Notes: generated from the sequence alone by a model not told the origin. Shown: positions 25,878-35,780, counted from the stretch's first letter. The stretch is 64,000 nt of DNA from an uncultured Eubacteriales bacterium (GCA_900539225.1 UQBO01000001.1:62001-126000), one strand, 5' to 3'. Translations and numbers: made by a program.

Positions 25878-26162
25878 GCGCCTAAATCATTTCAAAGGCA
25901 CATCGATTGTAATGACAGATGCAGATGTAAAATCATTTCGAGTGTATATTGTTTTGCCTTAAAAGATATAAATACAAAAACCATTTAATACTTAGAACAA
26001 TTTGTCTTTAATGATATGCGAAATTCAAATTAATAAAAATATATTTCAATACTTACAAGATTATAATTATAAAGAGACAGTATATGTCTTTTTTTTTTGA
26101 TATCCAATGTTATAAATGAGCATATAACTATATTACAAAAGAAATTTCGTAAATAAAAATCC
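25878..26162. other. Gene-free AT-rich stretch with an orphan terminator
   Basis: No open frame with a ribosome site is visible on either strand. Near its end a small hairpin (AGACA at 26075-26079 with TGTCT at 26085-26089) is followed by ten T, which looks like a plus-strand terminator without an obvious gene before it. It may end readthrough from the tRNAs or a short non-coding transcript. Confidence 0.5.
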
Positions 26163-26191
26163 TTGACAATTGGACAAAAATATTCTATAAT
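26163..26191 (+). promoter_or_regulatory. Consensus promoter of the giant surface-protein gene
   Basis: TTGACA (26163-26168) and TATAAT (26186-26191) with a 17-base spacer. A leader of about 200 bases follows before the start codon. It contains an unused AAGGAGG at 26297-26303. Confidence 0.85.
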
Positions 26192-26400
26192 TTAATAAAA
26201 GCAATATATTATTTTATCAGAGTTCAATATTTGCTTTTAATAATTCTTTAATCATATATTTTATGAAAAGTTTAGATATATGTAAATTTGGTCGTGAAGG
26301 AGGATTGAGTTTATCAAGACGCATATAGTGAAACTTTATAAAATATATATAGAGATATATAAGGATAATAAAAAATATATATAGAAAGGATATGATATTT

Positions 26401-29400
26401 ATGAAAATGAAAAAGACAAAAATTTTAGGCTTAGTCTTAGCCTTAATCATGTTTTTCACAAACCTTCCATTTGGAAGCGGCATAGTACATGCTCAAGGAG
26501 AAGAAGAGTATGTAGCAATAGATTTTAAAAATTTTCCTGATGAAAAGTTTAGTGACTATGTAAGTGAAAAAATTGATACGAATCCAAAAGATGGCAAACT
26601 TAGTAAAGCAGAGCGTAAAGCTGTTACAGAGCTTGATTTGAATACTCTATATGAAGAAAATTCTAAGTATCAAAATTTAGTAGGTATAAAATATTTTCCT
26701 AATTTACAAAAACTTACTTGTACTGGAAATCAAATCAGTGAATTAAATTTAATTGAAAACAAAAAACTTACTTATCTTGATTGTTCTGATAATAACATAA
26801 AAAGTTTAAATATAGGTCAATGTAAAGATCTCACTTATTTAAATTGTTCATGCAATAACTTAAAAGATAGCCTTGATTTAAGAAATAACACTGAGCTTAA
26901 AGATTTAATTTGTGGACGTAATGGAGATATGCAATTAAATCTAGAAAATAATATTAAGTTACAAAATCTTGATTTAAGTGGTGGTAGAATACCAACAATT
27001 GATTTGAGCAAGAACCTTGATCTAAGAACATTAAACTGCAATAGTGGATGGGTTACAAAACTAGACTTAAGTAAAAATCTAGAACTTACTGAACTTTACT
27101 GCAATGAAAACTACTCTTTGGATAAGCTTGATTTAAGAAATAATAAAAAACTTACTAAAATTACTTCTTTTAATTCTCCTGTCAAAGAATTATTACTTCC
27201 AGAAAATAATGAGATTAAAGAAATAGATTGTGATAGAAATCAACTTACAGAACTAGATTTAAGTTCAAGTCCAAAGCTTACTAAGCTTGAGTGCCAATGC
27301 AACAAGCTTAAAAAGCTTGATGTAAGCAAGAATCCAGAACTTACTGAACTTTATTGTAATGAAAATCAAATAACTTCATTAGACTTATCTAAGAACACTA
27401 AACTAAGTAAATTTAATGGTCGTGACCAAAACTATAATCTTACAATTATAAAAGGATCAAGAGTTATTAAAAAGAGTGATTTGCCAGACGGCTTTGATTT
27501 TACAAAAGTTACTGGTCAAGTAGAAAATGCTACTGTTGATGGCGATAGTTTCAAATTAAAAGCAAATATAAAATATATTATTTATGGTTATAATGTTGGT
27601 GTCGCTGGTCTTGATAATTTAACTTGCAGAATTAATATAAATCACTATGTCAATATGAAAGTAAAGCAAGATCCAAAATTATCATATACAGAAGGACAAG
27701 AATTAGATTTATCTAGCTTGATAGTAACTTTGGTAGACAGTGAAGGTAAGAAAACAGATGTACCGTTTAAAGATTTCCAACACTATAATATTCAAACTAA
27801 TTATCAAGACAAAACTGAATTAATTAGAGCTGATCACAATGGTAAGAAAATCGAAATTTCTGTAGAGGCTTTAAATGCTGAAACTACTGGCGCATTAACT
27901 GTAAACGAAAGAAAATTTGATCCAAATAATGTAGTTGGGATTAAAGTTAAAACAGCACCAATAATATTAAAATACACAGAAGGAGATGAACTAAACTTAA
28001 CTGGTTTAGAAGTAACATTAATAGATAAGTATAAAAAACAAAAAGATGTTGTGTTAAAAGATTTTGGCGCGTTTAGTATTACAACAGAACCAGCAAATAA
28101 TACAGTTTTGAAAATGGATCACAATGGAACAGCTATTATTGTAAAAAAAGGTGCTTTAAAGGCCTCAACTAAAGAATCGTTAACAGTAGAAGCAAAAGCT
28201 TTTGATCCTAATAATGTAAAGAGTATGGCTGTTAAGACACAACCTACAAAATTAGAGTATACTGAAGGAGACTCCTTAGTTTTAGATGGACTAGAAGTAA
28301 CTTTAACAGATAGTTTTGGAAAAACCAAAGATGTTCCATTTGCACAATTTGAAGATTATAATATTATAGCAAAACCTGCAAACAAAACAAAATTATCAGT
28401 AACTAATCATAATGGCAAACCAGTTACATTAACAAAAGGCAATCTAAAACCAGCAGAAACATATGCTTTAACAGTAAATGCAAGAGTTTTTGATCCAGAT
28501 CATGTAGTAAGCATTGCAGTTACAGAACAACCTAAAAAATTAACTTATACTGAAGAAGAAGCACTAGACCTTGATGGATTAGTAGTAACTCTAACTGATA
28601 ATCAAGGAACAACAAAAGAAGTTCCATTTGCAAATTTTGAAACATATGACTTAGTAGCAACACCAGCAAATGAAACAGCTTTAACAGTTGCTGACCATAA
28701 TGGAATACCAGTTGAAATAACAAAAGGCAATTTAACACCAGCAGAAACAAAACCATTGACTGTTAATAGTAAAGATTTTGATCTTGAAAATGTAGTAAAA
28801 ATTGAAGTTCTAGAACAACCTTCAAATTTAACTTACACAGAAGGAGAAAAATTAAATTTAGCTGGATTAAAAGTAAGATTAACTGACAATAAAGATAAAA
28901 TAAAAGAAGTAGTATTTGAAGCTTTTGAAGAAAATGGCATAACTACAGAGCCAGCAAATGAAACAAAATTAACAGTAGATAACAATGGTAAGGCTGTTAA
29001 AATAACAAAAGGTAAAGCAAATACAGACACAGATCCATTAACAGTAAATCCAAAAGTATTTGATAAAGAGCATATAGCAAGCATTGTAGTAAAAACACAA
29101 CCTAAACTAGATTATACTGAAGACGATAATCTAAATCTATCTGAATTAGAAGTAACACTAACAGACAATCAAGGCTTAACTGAAGACGTAGCTTTTGAAA
29201 AATTTGCTGATTATGACTTAACAGCGACACCAGCAAATGACAAAGTATTATCTGTTGCAGACAATGGAATAACTATATCAATAACAAAAGGTAATGCAAG
29301 TGGAGAAACAGATGCGTTAACAGTAAAAGCAAAAGAAAATCCACCAACACCAACAGAGCCAAAGATAATTGGACCAGTTGATCCAAATGCCCCAGGAGCA

Positions 29401-30447
29401 ACAATACCAAATCCAAATGAATACTGGACAGTAACATTTGTATCAGAAGATACAAATAAAGGAACTGTAGATGCAGCTAACACTTTCTATATCCCGATGA
29501 CAGAAGATAAAAAACTAGCTGATATTAAAGCTCCAGAAGCAATAGCAAACTCTGGCTATGTATTTGAAAAGTGGGATTTACCAAAAGATACAGCTATTAA
29601 TAAAAACTTAACTGTAAAAGCAATATTTAAAGCAAAAGGAACAGTAAATCCACCAAAGCCTCAAGATCCAGACCAAGAAGCTAGAGATTATTGGATAATC
29701 AGATTCTTATCAGATAATCCATACAGAGGATATATTGGATTCGGCGATACTGTACGTATTGAAAAGAACAGAGGATATAGAATTGAGGACTTAGCAAGAC
29801 TTACTCCAGAAGCTATACCTTACAGCGGATACGAGTTTGCTGGATGGTCACCTTATCTATATGGTAATCAAGCTTTCATTAATGAGGATATGTATATATA
29901 CGCTAGATTTGAAGAAATTTATGTGCCAAGATATTCATACGAAAGACGTAAACCTCGTAGAATATATGATGACAGAGACGACAGAGACGATAGAGATGAT
30001 AGTAAAGAAGAAAAACCTGTAGAAACTAATCAATATGATAAGCTTGAAGCAATACTATTTATTAACGACAGCATTATGCAAAAATCAGTAAATGGTGTTG
30101 TAAGACAAGTTAGGATGGACATAGCTCCATTCATCTATCAAGCAAGAACTATGCTTCCAATACGTTACGTTGCTGAAGCTTTAGGTTTTATGGTAACATG
30201 GGATGCAAATACAAGAACCGTATATCTTGTTGATAAGGAAAACATCGTTCAAATACCTGTCGATACAAACAATATAATTGTTAATGGAAAGGCATTTGTA
30301 AGTGATGTTAAACCTATGATTAAAAACAACAGAACTATGCTTCCTGTAGCAAACGTTGCAAGAGCTTTAGGCCTTCAAGATGGCAAGGACATCTTATGGG
30401 ATGCAGCTATGAAGTTTGTTACTCTAAGAAGAAACGTTTTAAAATAA
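26401..30447 (+). CDS. Giant secreted LRR / Ig-like repeat / stalk-domain surface protein
   Basis: A 1348-residue modular cell-surface protein. Parts in order: Sec signal peptide (KKTKILGLVLALIMFF, cleavage likely after VHA, about residue 29); leucine-rich repeats of about 20-24 residues with N-L-x-x-L-D-L-S patterns (nt 26640-27430); six tandem Ig-like repeats of about 95 residues with the YTEGxxLxLxGLxVTLTD motif (27640-29335); two InlB-type B repeats (each starting W-x-V/I-x-F); an RDD-rich charged linker; and a C-terminal pair of copper-amine-oxidase-N-like domains (RTMLPIRYVAEALG, RTMLPVANVARALG) that in related anaerobes bind the cell wall non-covalently. No LPXTG motif is present. The ATG at 26401 is best spaced from AAAGGA; an ATG at 26392 is in frame. 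Likely an adhesin; ligand unknown. Confidence 0.88.
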   Translation: MKMKKTKILGLVLALIMFFTNLPFGSGIVHAQGEEEYVAIDFKNFPDEKFSDYVSEKIDTNPKDGKLSKAERKAVTELDLNTLYEENSKYQNLVGIKYFPNLQKLTCTGNQISELNLIENKKLTYLDCSDNNIKSLNIGQCKDLTYLNCSCNNLKDSLDLRNNTELKDLICGRNGDMQLNLENNIKLQNLDLSGGRIPTIDLSKNLDLRTLNCNSGWVTKLDLSKNLELTELYCNENYSLDKLDLRNNKKLTKITSFNSPVKELLLPENNEIKEIDCDRNQLTELDLSSSPKLTKLECQCNKLKKLDVSKNPELTELYCNENQITSLDLSKNTKLSKFNGRDQNYNLTIIKGSRVIKKSDLPDGFDFTKVTGQVENATVDGDSFKLKANIKYIIYGYNVGVAGLDNLTCRININHYVNMKVKQDPKLSYTEGQELDLSSLIVTLVDSEGKKTDVPFKDFQHYNIQTNYQDKTELIRADHNGKKIEISVEALNAETTGALTVNERKFDPNNVVGIKVKTAPIILKYTEGDELNLTGLEVTLIDKYKKQKDVVLKDFGAFSITTEPANNTVLKMDHNGTAIIVKKGALKASTKESLTVEAKAFDPNNVKSMAVKTQPTKLEYTEGDSLVLDGLEVTLTDSFGKTKDVPFAQFEDYNIIAKPANKTKLSVTNHNGKPVTLTKGNLKPAETYALTVNARVFDPDHVVSIAVTEQPKKLTYTEEEALDLDGLVVTLTDNQGTTKEVPFANFETYDLVATPANETALTVADHNGIPVEITKGNLTPAETKPLTVNSKDFDLENVVKIEVLEQPSNLTYTEGEKLNLAGLKVRLTDNKDKIKEVVFEAFEENGITTEPANETKLTVDNNGKAVKITKGKANTDTDPLTVNPKVFDKEHIASIVVKTQPKLDYTEDDNLNLSELEVTLTDNQGLTEDVAFEKFADYDLTATPANDKVLSVADNGITISITKGNASGETDALTVKAKENPPTPTEPKIIGPVDPNAPGATIPNPNEYWTVTFVSEDTNKGTVDAANTFYIPMTEDKKLADIKAPEAIANSGYVFEKWDLPKDTAINKNLTVKAIFKAKGTVNPPKPQDPDQEARDYWIIRFLSDNPYRGYIGFGDTVRIEKNRGYRIEDLARLTPEAIPYSGYEFAGWSPYLYGNQAFINEDMYIYARFEEIYVPRYSYERRKPRRIYDDRDDRDDRDDSKEEKPVETNQYDKLEAILFINDSIMQKSVNGVVRQVRMDIAPFIYQARTMLPIRYVAEALGFMVTWDANTRTVYLVDKENIVQIPVDTNNIIVNGKAFVSDVKPMIKNNRTMLPVANVARALGLQDGKDILWDAAMKFVTLRRNVLK
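27640..29335 (+). repeat. Six tandem ~288-bp repeats coding Ig-like domains
   Basis: Units begin near 27640, 27931, 28219, 28507, 28795 and 29077. Each encodes about 95 residues with a QP-x-x-L-x-YTEG start, a GLxVTLTD core, a PANxT-HNG centre and a TLTVNxxxFDPxxV end. Units 3 and 4 are the most alike. Such arrays change copy number by recombination. Confidence 0.88.
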
Positions 30448-30457
30448 GATTTTGTTT

Positions 30458-30488
30458 AAAGAGCTAGATTGATATCTGGCTCTTTTTT
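30458..30488 (+). terminator. Terminator after the giant surface-protein gene
   Basis: A 12-bp stem with one G-U pair (30458-30469 with 30474-30485), a TGAT loop and a T run. Confidence 0.92.
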
Positions 30489-30533
30489 GCGCCTAAAATG
30501 CTTTTTGTGATATAATTAACTCAGGTGATATGA

Positions 30534-31232
30534 ATGATTGCTATAGTTGACCAGGCTTATTACGATATTCTTCGTGATAAGCTTAGTGAATTTAATATAA
30601 AGGCTTTTCCATCGTTTGAGAGCAAAATTTTGAAAGGGGCGGTCGCGACTCATCCTGACATGTCACTCTTTAAGTTCGATGAGGAGGCTTTAATTGCAAG
30701 CCGCGAGTCTTTTGAGTATTATAATGAGATTTTTAAAGCTATTAAGATAAATGTGATTAATGCAAATGAAGATCCTCTTGAAAAGTATCCAGGCGATGTG
30801 AAGTTCAATGCGCTGCGTGTGGGTGAGCACTTGATTTGCAAGAAAGATGCATGTGCTGAGGCGATAATGGATAGTTTTGATGAAGGCAAGACCATAAATT
30901 CATCGCAAGGCTATGTTAAGTGCTCTGTAATTGACATAGGAAGCGAATATTTTGTGACGGACGACAAATATTTGCAAAAAATTATTAATGGGTTTGGTCA
31001 TAAAAGTATTTTACTAGATAAAGGTCTTGTAAAGATTAAGGACTATGACTATGGCTTTATAGGCGGAGCGAGTGGCTATGTGCGTGATATGATATTTTTA
31101 ACAGGCTTCATCAAGGACGAGGCAAATAGGTTTCGCCTTGAAGAATTTGCACGAGAAATCAATAAAGAATTGATTTATTTAACGGAATATGATATATTTG
31201 ATGTAGGAACTTTGATGATAATGGAGGATTAA
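30534..31232 (+). CDS. DUF6873-like protein (possible GME fold)
   Basis: A 232-residue soluble protein. Its pattern (VATHPDMSLF near residue 37, LRVGEHLICKKDACAEAI, INSSQGYVKCSV with a Cys, GFIGGASGYV near residue 180) resembles the family named DUF6873, described as a guanidino-group-modifying (GME) fold. I recall this from family naming and cannot verify it. A TATAAT with TG extension at 30511-30516 gives it its own promoter. It lies 1 base ahead of hisS. Function unknown. Confidence 0.6.
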   Translation: MIAIVDQAYYDILRDKLSEFNIKAFPSFESKILKGAVATHPDMSLFKFDEEALIASRESFEYYNEIFKAIKINVINANEDPLEKYPGDVKFNALRVGEHLICKKDACAEAIMDSFDEGKTINSSQGYVKCSVIDIGSEYFVTDDKYLQKIINGFGHKSILLDKGLVKIKDYDYGFIGGASGYVRDMIFLTGFIKDEANRFRLEEFAREINKELIYLTEYDIFDVGTLMIMED

Positions 31233-31233
31233 T

Positions 31234-32535
31234 ATGCTAGTAAAACCATCGATATTGCCGGGTACTATGGAACTTTTACCTCATGAGCAATTGATTTTTA
31301 ATAAGATGAAGGATATAATTAGAGAAACTTATGAACTATTCTCTTTTTTACCTATAGATACGCCTGCTTTGGAGAAGACTGAGATACTTCTTGCTAAAGG
31401 CGGCGGAGAAACTGAAAAGCAAATTTATAATATTGCTAATACTTCGACTGATACGTCTTTGCGCTTTGACTTGACTGTGCCTCTTGCAAGATACGTGAGT
31501 ATGCACGAGCACGAGCTTAAGTTTCCGTTCAAGAGATATCAAATAGCTAAGGTTTATAGAGGCGAGAGGAACCAAAAGGGTAGATACAGAGAGTTTTACC
31601 AATGTGACTGCGACATCATAGGCGACGAAAAGCTTTCGAAGTTCTACGATGCAGAGCTTGTTAAGATCATCAGCATTATATTTAAGAAGTTTGGTTTTGA
31701 TAGATTCACTATCATGATTAACAATAGAAACATCATGAATGGCTTTTTAAAGAGCCAAGGTGTTGAAGATACTGTAGAGGCTGTTCGTGCACTTGATAAG
31801 TACGACAAGATAGGCAGAGAAAGTCTTGAAGAGCTGCTTCTTAATCAAGGTATAAAGGCTGATGCTGTTAAAGTGATTATTGCTCTAATTGAATTTGAAG
31901 GAACAAATGAAGAGACTATCAAATACCTTGAAGGACTTGGCATAGATAACGAAACTTTCTTAAAAGGTCTTGCTGAGATGAAAGAAGTTTTAGAGAACAT
32001 CAAGTTATTTAAAGTGGATGAAAATAATTACAAGTTCACTCTTAAATTACAAAGAGGACTTGATTACTACACATCAACTGTAATCGAAACTGTTCTTGAT
32101 GACTACAAGGAGCTTGGTAGCGTTGCTGGCGGCGGTAGCTACGAAAATCTTACTCAGTACTACTCAAAGAGAGAGCTTCCTGGCGTTGGCATATCCATCG
32201 GCTTAACAAGATTGTTCTTCCAATTGAGTGAAAAGAATATACTTCCTAAATTTGATAGCGAAGAAAAATCATTCTTAGTCGCTCCACTTGATATAGATAT
32301 GAGCTATGCCATAAGCGTGTTGAATGAATTACACGAGCTAGGCGTTCACTCTGAAGTGCTTTACTCTAAGATGAAGATGAAGAAGATATTTGATTTTGCA
32401 GAAAGCTATAGCTTTGATTACATCATCTTCCTAGGACAAGAGGAGCTTGATAATAAGAAATTATCAGTGAGAGACCTTAAGAGCAAAGAGAATTTAACTT
32501 TGAGTATAGACGAATTGAAAACTTTAATAAAATAA
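31234..32535 (+). CDS. hisS: Histidyl-tRNA synthetase
   Basis: Class II synthetase charging tRNA-His. Visible motifs: motif 2 as YRGERNQKGRYREFYQCDCDIIG, written here in parts (KVYRGERNQKG, REFYQCDCDIIG), the histidine-A motif RGLDYYTSTV, SVAGGGSYENL, and motif 3 GVGISIGLTRLF, followed by an anticodon-binding domain (about residues 345-433). The length, 433 residues, and the complete motifs argue for a true synthetase rather than the HisZ paralogue, and no his operon is nearby. Confidence 0.9.
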   Translation: MLVKPSILPGTMELLPHEQLIFNKMKDIIRETYELFSFLPIDTPALEKTEILLAKGGGETEKQIYNIANTSTDTSLRFDLTVPLARYVSMHEHELKFPFKRYQIAKVYRGERNQKGRYREFYQCDCDIIGDEKLSKFYDAELVKIISIIFKKFGFDRFTIMINNRNIMNGFLKSQGVEDTVEAVRALDKYDKIGRESLEELLLNQGIKADAVKVIIALIEFEGTNEETIKYLEGLGIDNETFLKGLAEMKEVLENIKLFKVDENNYKFTLKLQRGLDYYTSTVIETVLDDYKELGSVAGGGSYENLTQYYSKRELPGVGISIGLTRLFFQLSEKNILPKFDSEEKSFLVAPLDIDMSYAISVLNELHELGVHSEVLYSKMKMKKIFDFAESYSFDYIIFLGQEELDNKKLSVRDLKSKENLTLSIDELKTLIK

Positions 32536-32540
32536 ATCTA

Positions 32541-32570
32541 TCCCTATACGCATATGTATAGGGATTTTTT
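32541..32570 (+). terminator. Terminator after hisS
   Basis: A perfect 9-bp stem (32541-32549 with 32556-32564) followed by six T. Confidence 0.93.
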
Positions 32571-32589
32571 ACATTTGTTAAAGTACTAC

Positions 32590-32619
32590 TTGAATGTAGC
32601 TTGTCTTTTGTGGTATAAT
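32590..32619 (+). promoter_or_regulatory. Promoter ahead of the stalk-domain gene and purE
   Basis: TTGAAT (32590-32595), an 18-base spacer and TATAAT (32614-32619). It is the last clear promoter before the pur genes. Confidence 0.7.
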
Positions 32620-32633
32620 ATTTTAGAGGTGGT

Positions 32634-33641
32634 ATGATGAAAAAGCTTTTATTAATACTTTTATCTGCTCTAATGTTTTTGATGAGTTTTACTTCTTATG
32701 CAAAAAACATTGAAGAATCAAAAATAAATAAAATATCAGGCCTTGTTAACTCAGATTTAGAAGATAAAGTTCTAGAAGTAGAGGGCAAGAAGGGCGCAGC
32801 AAAGGCTTTATACATACCGGCAAGAGAGGTATTTACAAAGCTAAACTTCGACATCTATTGGAACGGCGAGGACAAGTCTTGCTACTTCAAAAAAGGTATC
32901 AAGAACATAAAGGTAAAGCTTGGTTCGAAGATCTATACAACGTCAAATAAGAACAGAATTGAGCTTGACTATGCACCTATGCTTATAGATATGAATATGT
33001 ATTTACCTATAGACGTTCTGTACTATCTACTTGACTACGATACATTTATCGTTGCTGACACTATATATATAAGAAACGCCATAGATGGCATAAAGACTGG
33101 TATAGTGAACGAAGCGAAGTATAGTCTTGCTTATCCAGTATTTTTCAGTACTGAAGACGTTAAGAGAGCTTATAGAAATAATATTAACGAGCAAATCAAG
33201 AAATTTGTTGACGAGCAAGTTGAAAAGGCAAAGAACGATGCTAAGCTTAAGAAAATGTATTTCACATACGACATTGCTAGATCGGACGATAGCTTGGTAT
33301 CATTATGCTTCTACATCAATAACGTCTACAATGATGATAGTACTTCGAGCAAATTCTACACAAAGACCTTCAATTTTAATAGCGCTGAAGAGATTAGCTT
33401 CGAAGACTTAATCAAGAAAGAACAAAATGTTAGAGAAACGATACTTGAGGATTTAACTAAGACTGAAGAAGAAAAGAACAGTATTAGAAATAATATCAAA
33501 AATTATTACATCGTGGATAATTCCATAATCTTGTATTATTACAAGGATGAGGTGGGCAGTTCCAATATAGGATCTCACTACGTTAGAAGCGAGGACCTAA
33601 AATTTTATATAAATGAGGAATATTTAAAATATTTTAATTAA
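32634..33641 (+). CDS. Secreted protein: copper-amine-oxidase-like N domain plus DUF3298-like domain
   Basis: A 335-residue protein with a signal peptide (KKLLLILLSALMFLMSF; likely cleavage after SYA). Residues about 45-145 form a stalk domain like that of the giant surface protein (YIPAREVFTKL, APMLIDMNMYLPIDVLYYLL). The C-terminal part (KTFNFNSAEEISFEDLI and following) resembles the DUF3298/RsiV-like fold seen in secreted Firmicutes proteins. It probably sits at the cell wall. The purE gene starts 14 bases after it, without a terminator, so they may share a transcript. Role unknown. Confidence 0.72.
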   Translation: MMKKLLLILLSALMFLMSFTSYAKNIEESKINKISGLVNSDLEDKVLEVEGKKGAAKALYIPAREVFTKLNFDIYWNGEDKSCYFKKGIKNIKVKLGSKIYTTSNKNRIELDYAPMLIDMNMYLPIDVLYYLLDYDTFIVADTIYIRNAIDGIKTGIVNEAKYSLAYPVFFSTEDVKRAYRNNINEQIKKFVDEQVEKAKNDAKLKKMYFTYDIARSDDSLVSLCFYINNVYNDDSTSSKFYTKTFNFNSAEEISFEDLIKKEQNVRETILEDLTKTEEEKNSIRNNIKNYYIVDNSIILYYYKDEVGSSNIGSHYVRSEDLKFYINEEYLKYFN

Positions 33642-33655
33642 AGGAGTGTTATTAT

Positions 33656-34135
33656 ATGAAAGTTGCATTAGTAATGGGCAGCATCTCTGATAAAGAGGTT
33701 GTTGAAAAATCACAAAAGGTACTTGATGATTTTGGGGTTGAGTATGAGACAAGAGTTATCTCAGCTCACAGAACACCAGAAGTAGCATTTGACTTTGCTA
33801 AAAACGCAAAAGCCAATGGTATCGAGGCAATCATAACATTTGCAGGTAAGGCTGCACACTTAGGAGGAGTCATAGCAGGACTTAGTACTCTACCAGTTAT
33901 AGGAGTTCCGGTAAAGAGCTCTTTAATGGATGGACTTGATTCACTTCTTTCAATAGTTCAAATGCCTAAGGGCGTTCCAGTAGCTACAGTTGCTGTTAAT
34001 GGCGCTGAAAATGCTGCAATACTAGCTGTACAAATCTTAGCTATCAAATACGATGAACTTGCTAAGAAACTTGAAGACTACAAGGTACAAATGAGAGATG
34101 ACATCGTTAAGATCGATGCAGAGCTTAATAAGTAG
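33656..34135 (+). CDS. purE: 5-(carboxyamino)imidazole ribonucleotide mutase, class I PurE
   Basis: PurE moves the carboxyl of N5-CAIR to C4 of the imidazole. The signature MGSISDKEVVEKSQKVLDDFG and ISAHRTPE (written MGSISDKEVV, SAHRTPE) is class I. The 159-residue length is normal. First of four purine genes, 8 bases ahead of purM. Confidence 0.95.
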   Translation: MKVALVMGSISDKEVVEKSQKVLDDFGVEYETRVISAHRTPEVAFDFAKNAKANGIEAIITFAGKAAHLGGVIAGLSTLPVIGVPVKSSLMDGLDSLLSIVQMPKGVPVATVAVNGAENAAILAVQILAIKYDELAKKLEDYKVQMRDDIVKIDAELNK

Positions 34136-34143
34136 GTAGAGCT

Positions 34144-35184
34144 ATGGGATTAACATACAAAGACGCTGGTGTAGATAAGACTATGGGTTATGAAGAGGTA
34201 AAACTTATCAAGAACCTAATCAAATCTACAAACAGAGACGGAGTTTTAAACGATATAGGAAACTTTTCAGGTTTATTTAAATTAGACTTAAATAAGTACG
34301 ATAAACCAGTACTAGTAAGCGGTACAGATGGCGTAGGAACTAAGCTTAAGCTAGCATTTATCCTAGATAAGCACGACACCATCGGTATAGATGCTGTGGC
34401 AATGTGTGTCAATGACATCATTTGCCAAGGCGCTGAGCCACTTTTTTTCCTAGACTATATCGCTTCATCAAAGCTTATCCCTGAAAAGATGGCTGAGATA
34501 GTATCAGGCGTTGCTGAGGGATGCAAGATGAGTCACGCTGCACTTATAGGCGGAGAAACAGCTGAGATGCCAGGCTTCTACGCAGAAGGCGAGTACGATA
34601 TAGCAGGTTTTGCTGTTGGCGTAGTTAATGAAGACAAGATTATAGATGGCTCAAAGATTGAAGACGGCGACGTTATCATCGGTCTAAGATCAAGCGGCGT
34701 TCACTCGAATGGTTTTTCGTTAGTAAGAAAAATTATTTTTGATAATGATAAAGTTGATGTAAACAAAAAGTACGAGGGACTTGATGATACTTTACTAAAT
34801 GTTTTACTTACACCAACAAGAATTTATTACGATCCAATGATGGATATCATCGAACACATCAATGTTAAGGCGATTTCACATATCACAGGTGGCGGCTTCT
34901 ACGAAAACATTCCTAGAATGATTAAAGACGGCTACACAGCTGTTATCGATCTAAAAGATTATGAAATACCAGTAATATTTAAATACCTAATGGATTGGGC
35001 AGACGTACACATCGAAGAGATGTTTGGAACATTCAATATGGGCATAGGCATGGTATTTGCAGTATCTAAAGACGATTTAGCAAAAACTGAAGAGCTTCTT
35101 AAGAAGCACGGCGAAGACTATGTAATCTTAGGTCATATAGAAGAAAAAGAAACTAAGGAAAAGATATGTCTAAATTTAAAATAG
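34144..35184 (+). CDS. purM: Phosphoribosylformylglycinamidine cyclo-ligase
   Basis: PurM closes the imidazole ring to give AIR. Landmarks: YKDAGVDKTMG at the N terminus, VSGTDGVGTKLKLA, AMCVNDIICQGAEPLFFLDY and ITGGGFYENIPRM. The 346-residue length is normal. It overlaps purN by 19 bases. Confidence 0.97.
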   Translation: MGLTYKDAGVDKTMGYEEVKLIKNLIKSTNRDGVLNDIGNFSGLFKLDLNKYDKPVLVSGTDGVGTKLKLAFILDKHDTIGIDAVAMCVNDIICQGAEPLFFLDYIASSKLIPEKMAEIVSGVAEGCKMSHAALIGGETAEMPGFYAEGEYDIAGFAVGVVNEDKIIDGSKIEDGDVIIGLRSSGVHSNGFSLVRKIIFDNDKVDVNKKYEGLDDTLLNVLLTPTRIYYDPMMDIIEHINVKAISHITGGGFYENIPRMIKDGYTAVIDLKDYEIPVIFKYLMDWADVHIEEMFGTFNMGIGMVFAVSKDDLAKTEELLKKHGEDYVILGHIEEKETKEKICLNLK

Positions 35185-35780
35185 CCGTTCTAGCATCTGG
35201 TTCTGGCACTAATTTTCAAGCCATAATCGATGCAGTTAATGAAAAGAGGCTTGATGCTGAGATAGTTTGCCTTATAAGTGATAGAAAAGCAGCCTATGCA
35301 TTAGAAAGAGCCAAGGACAATGGTATTGACTCCTACTACTTTAGTATTAAAAAATATGCTGATAGCGATGAATTTAATCACGCTATAGTAGAGGTTCTAG
35401 ATAAGTACGAGCCAGATTTAATCGTGCTTGCAGGATACTTAAAGATTCTATCGCATGAATTTATAGAAAAGTATAGAGGTAAAATAATCAACATACATCC
35501 TTCACTAATACCAAAGCATTGCGGCGATGGTTTTTGGGGTATTAAGGTTCATGAGAGCGTTATAAAATCAGGAGACGAATACTCTGGCGCGACCGTGCAC
35601 TTCGTTGATGAAGGTACTGATACAGGCAAAATAATTATACAAAGAAAAATCAAGCTGGATGAAGACGAAACGGCAGAATCTTTGCAGAAGAAGATTTTAA
35701 ATGAGATAGAGCACAAAATTTTGATTGAAGCGATAGATAAAATTATAGGAGGCAAAATTGATGAAAAAAGCATTGATTAG
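35166..35780 (+). CDS. purN: Phosphoribosylglycinamide formyltransferase
   Basis: PurN transfers formyl from 10-formyl-THF to GAR. Landmarks: ASGSGTNFQAIIDA, LAGYLKIL, and the catalytic stretch INIHPSLIP with the later HFVDEGTDTGKII. The 204-residue length is normal. It overlaps purM and, by 23 bases, purH. The formyl donor is made by fhs, encoded 3 kb downstream. Confidence 0.96.
   Translation: MSKFKIAVLASGSGTNFQAIIDAVNEKRLDAEIVCLISDRKAAYALERAKDNGIDSYYFSIKKYADSDEFNHAIVEVLDKYEPDLIVLAGYLKILSHEFIEKYRGKIINIHPSLIPKHCGDGFWGIKVHESVIKSGDEYSGATVHFVDEGTDTGKIIIQRKIKLDEDETAESLQKKILNEIEHKILIEAIDKIIGGKIDEKSID

Noticed and set aside
28119..29483. Minus-strand open frames across the Ig-like repeats
   Set aside because: Shadows caused by the codon bias of the repeats on the plus strand; they recur at repeat period and lack start signals.
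33600..33656. Purine riboswitch ahead of purE
   Set aside because: Only 14 bases separate the preceding stop from purE, so no aptamer can fit, and none is visible in the permease or fhs gaps.
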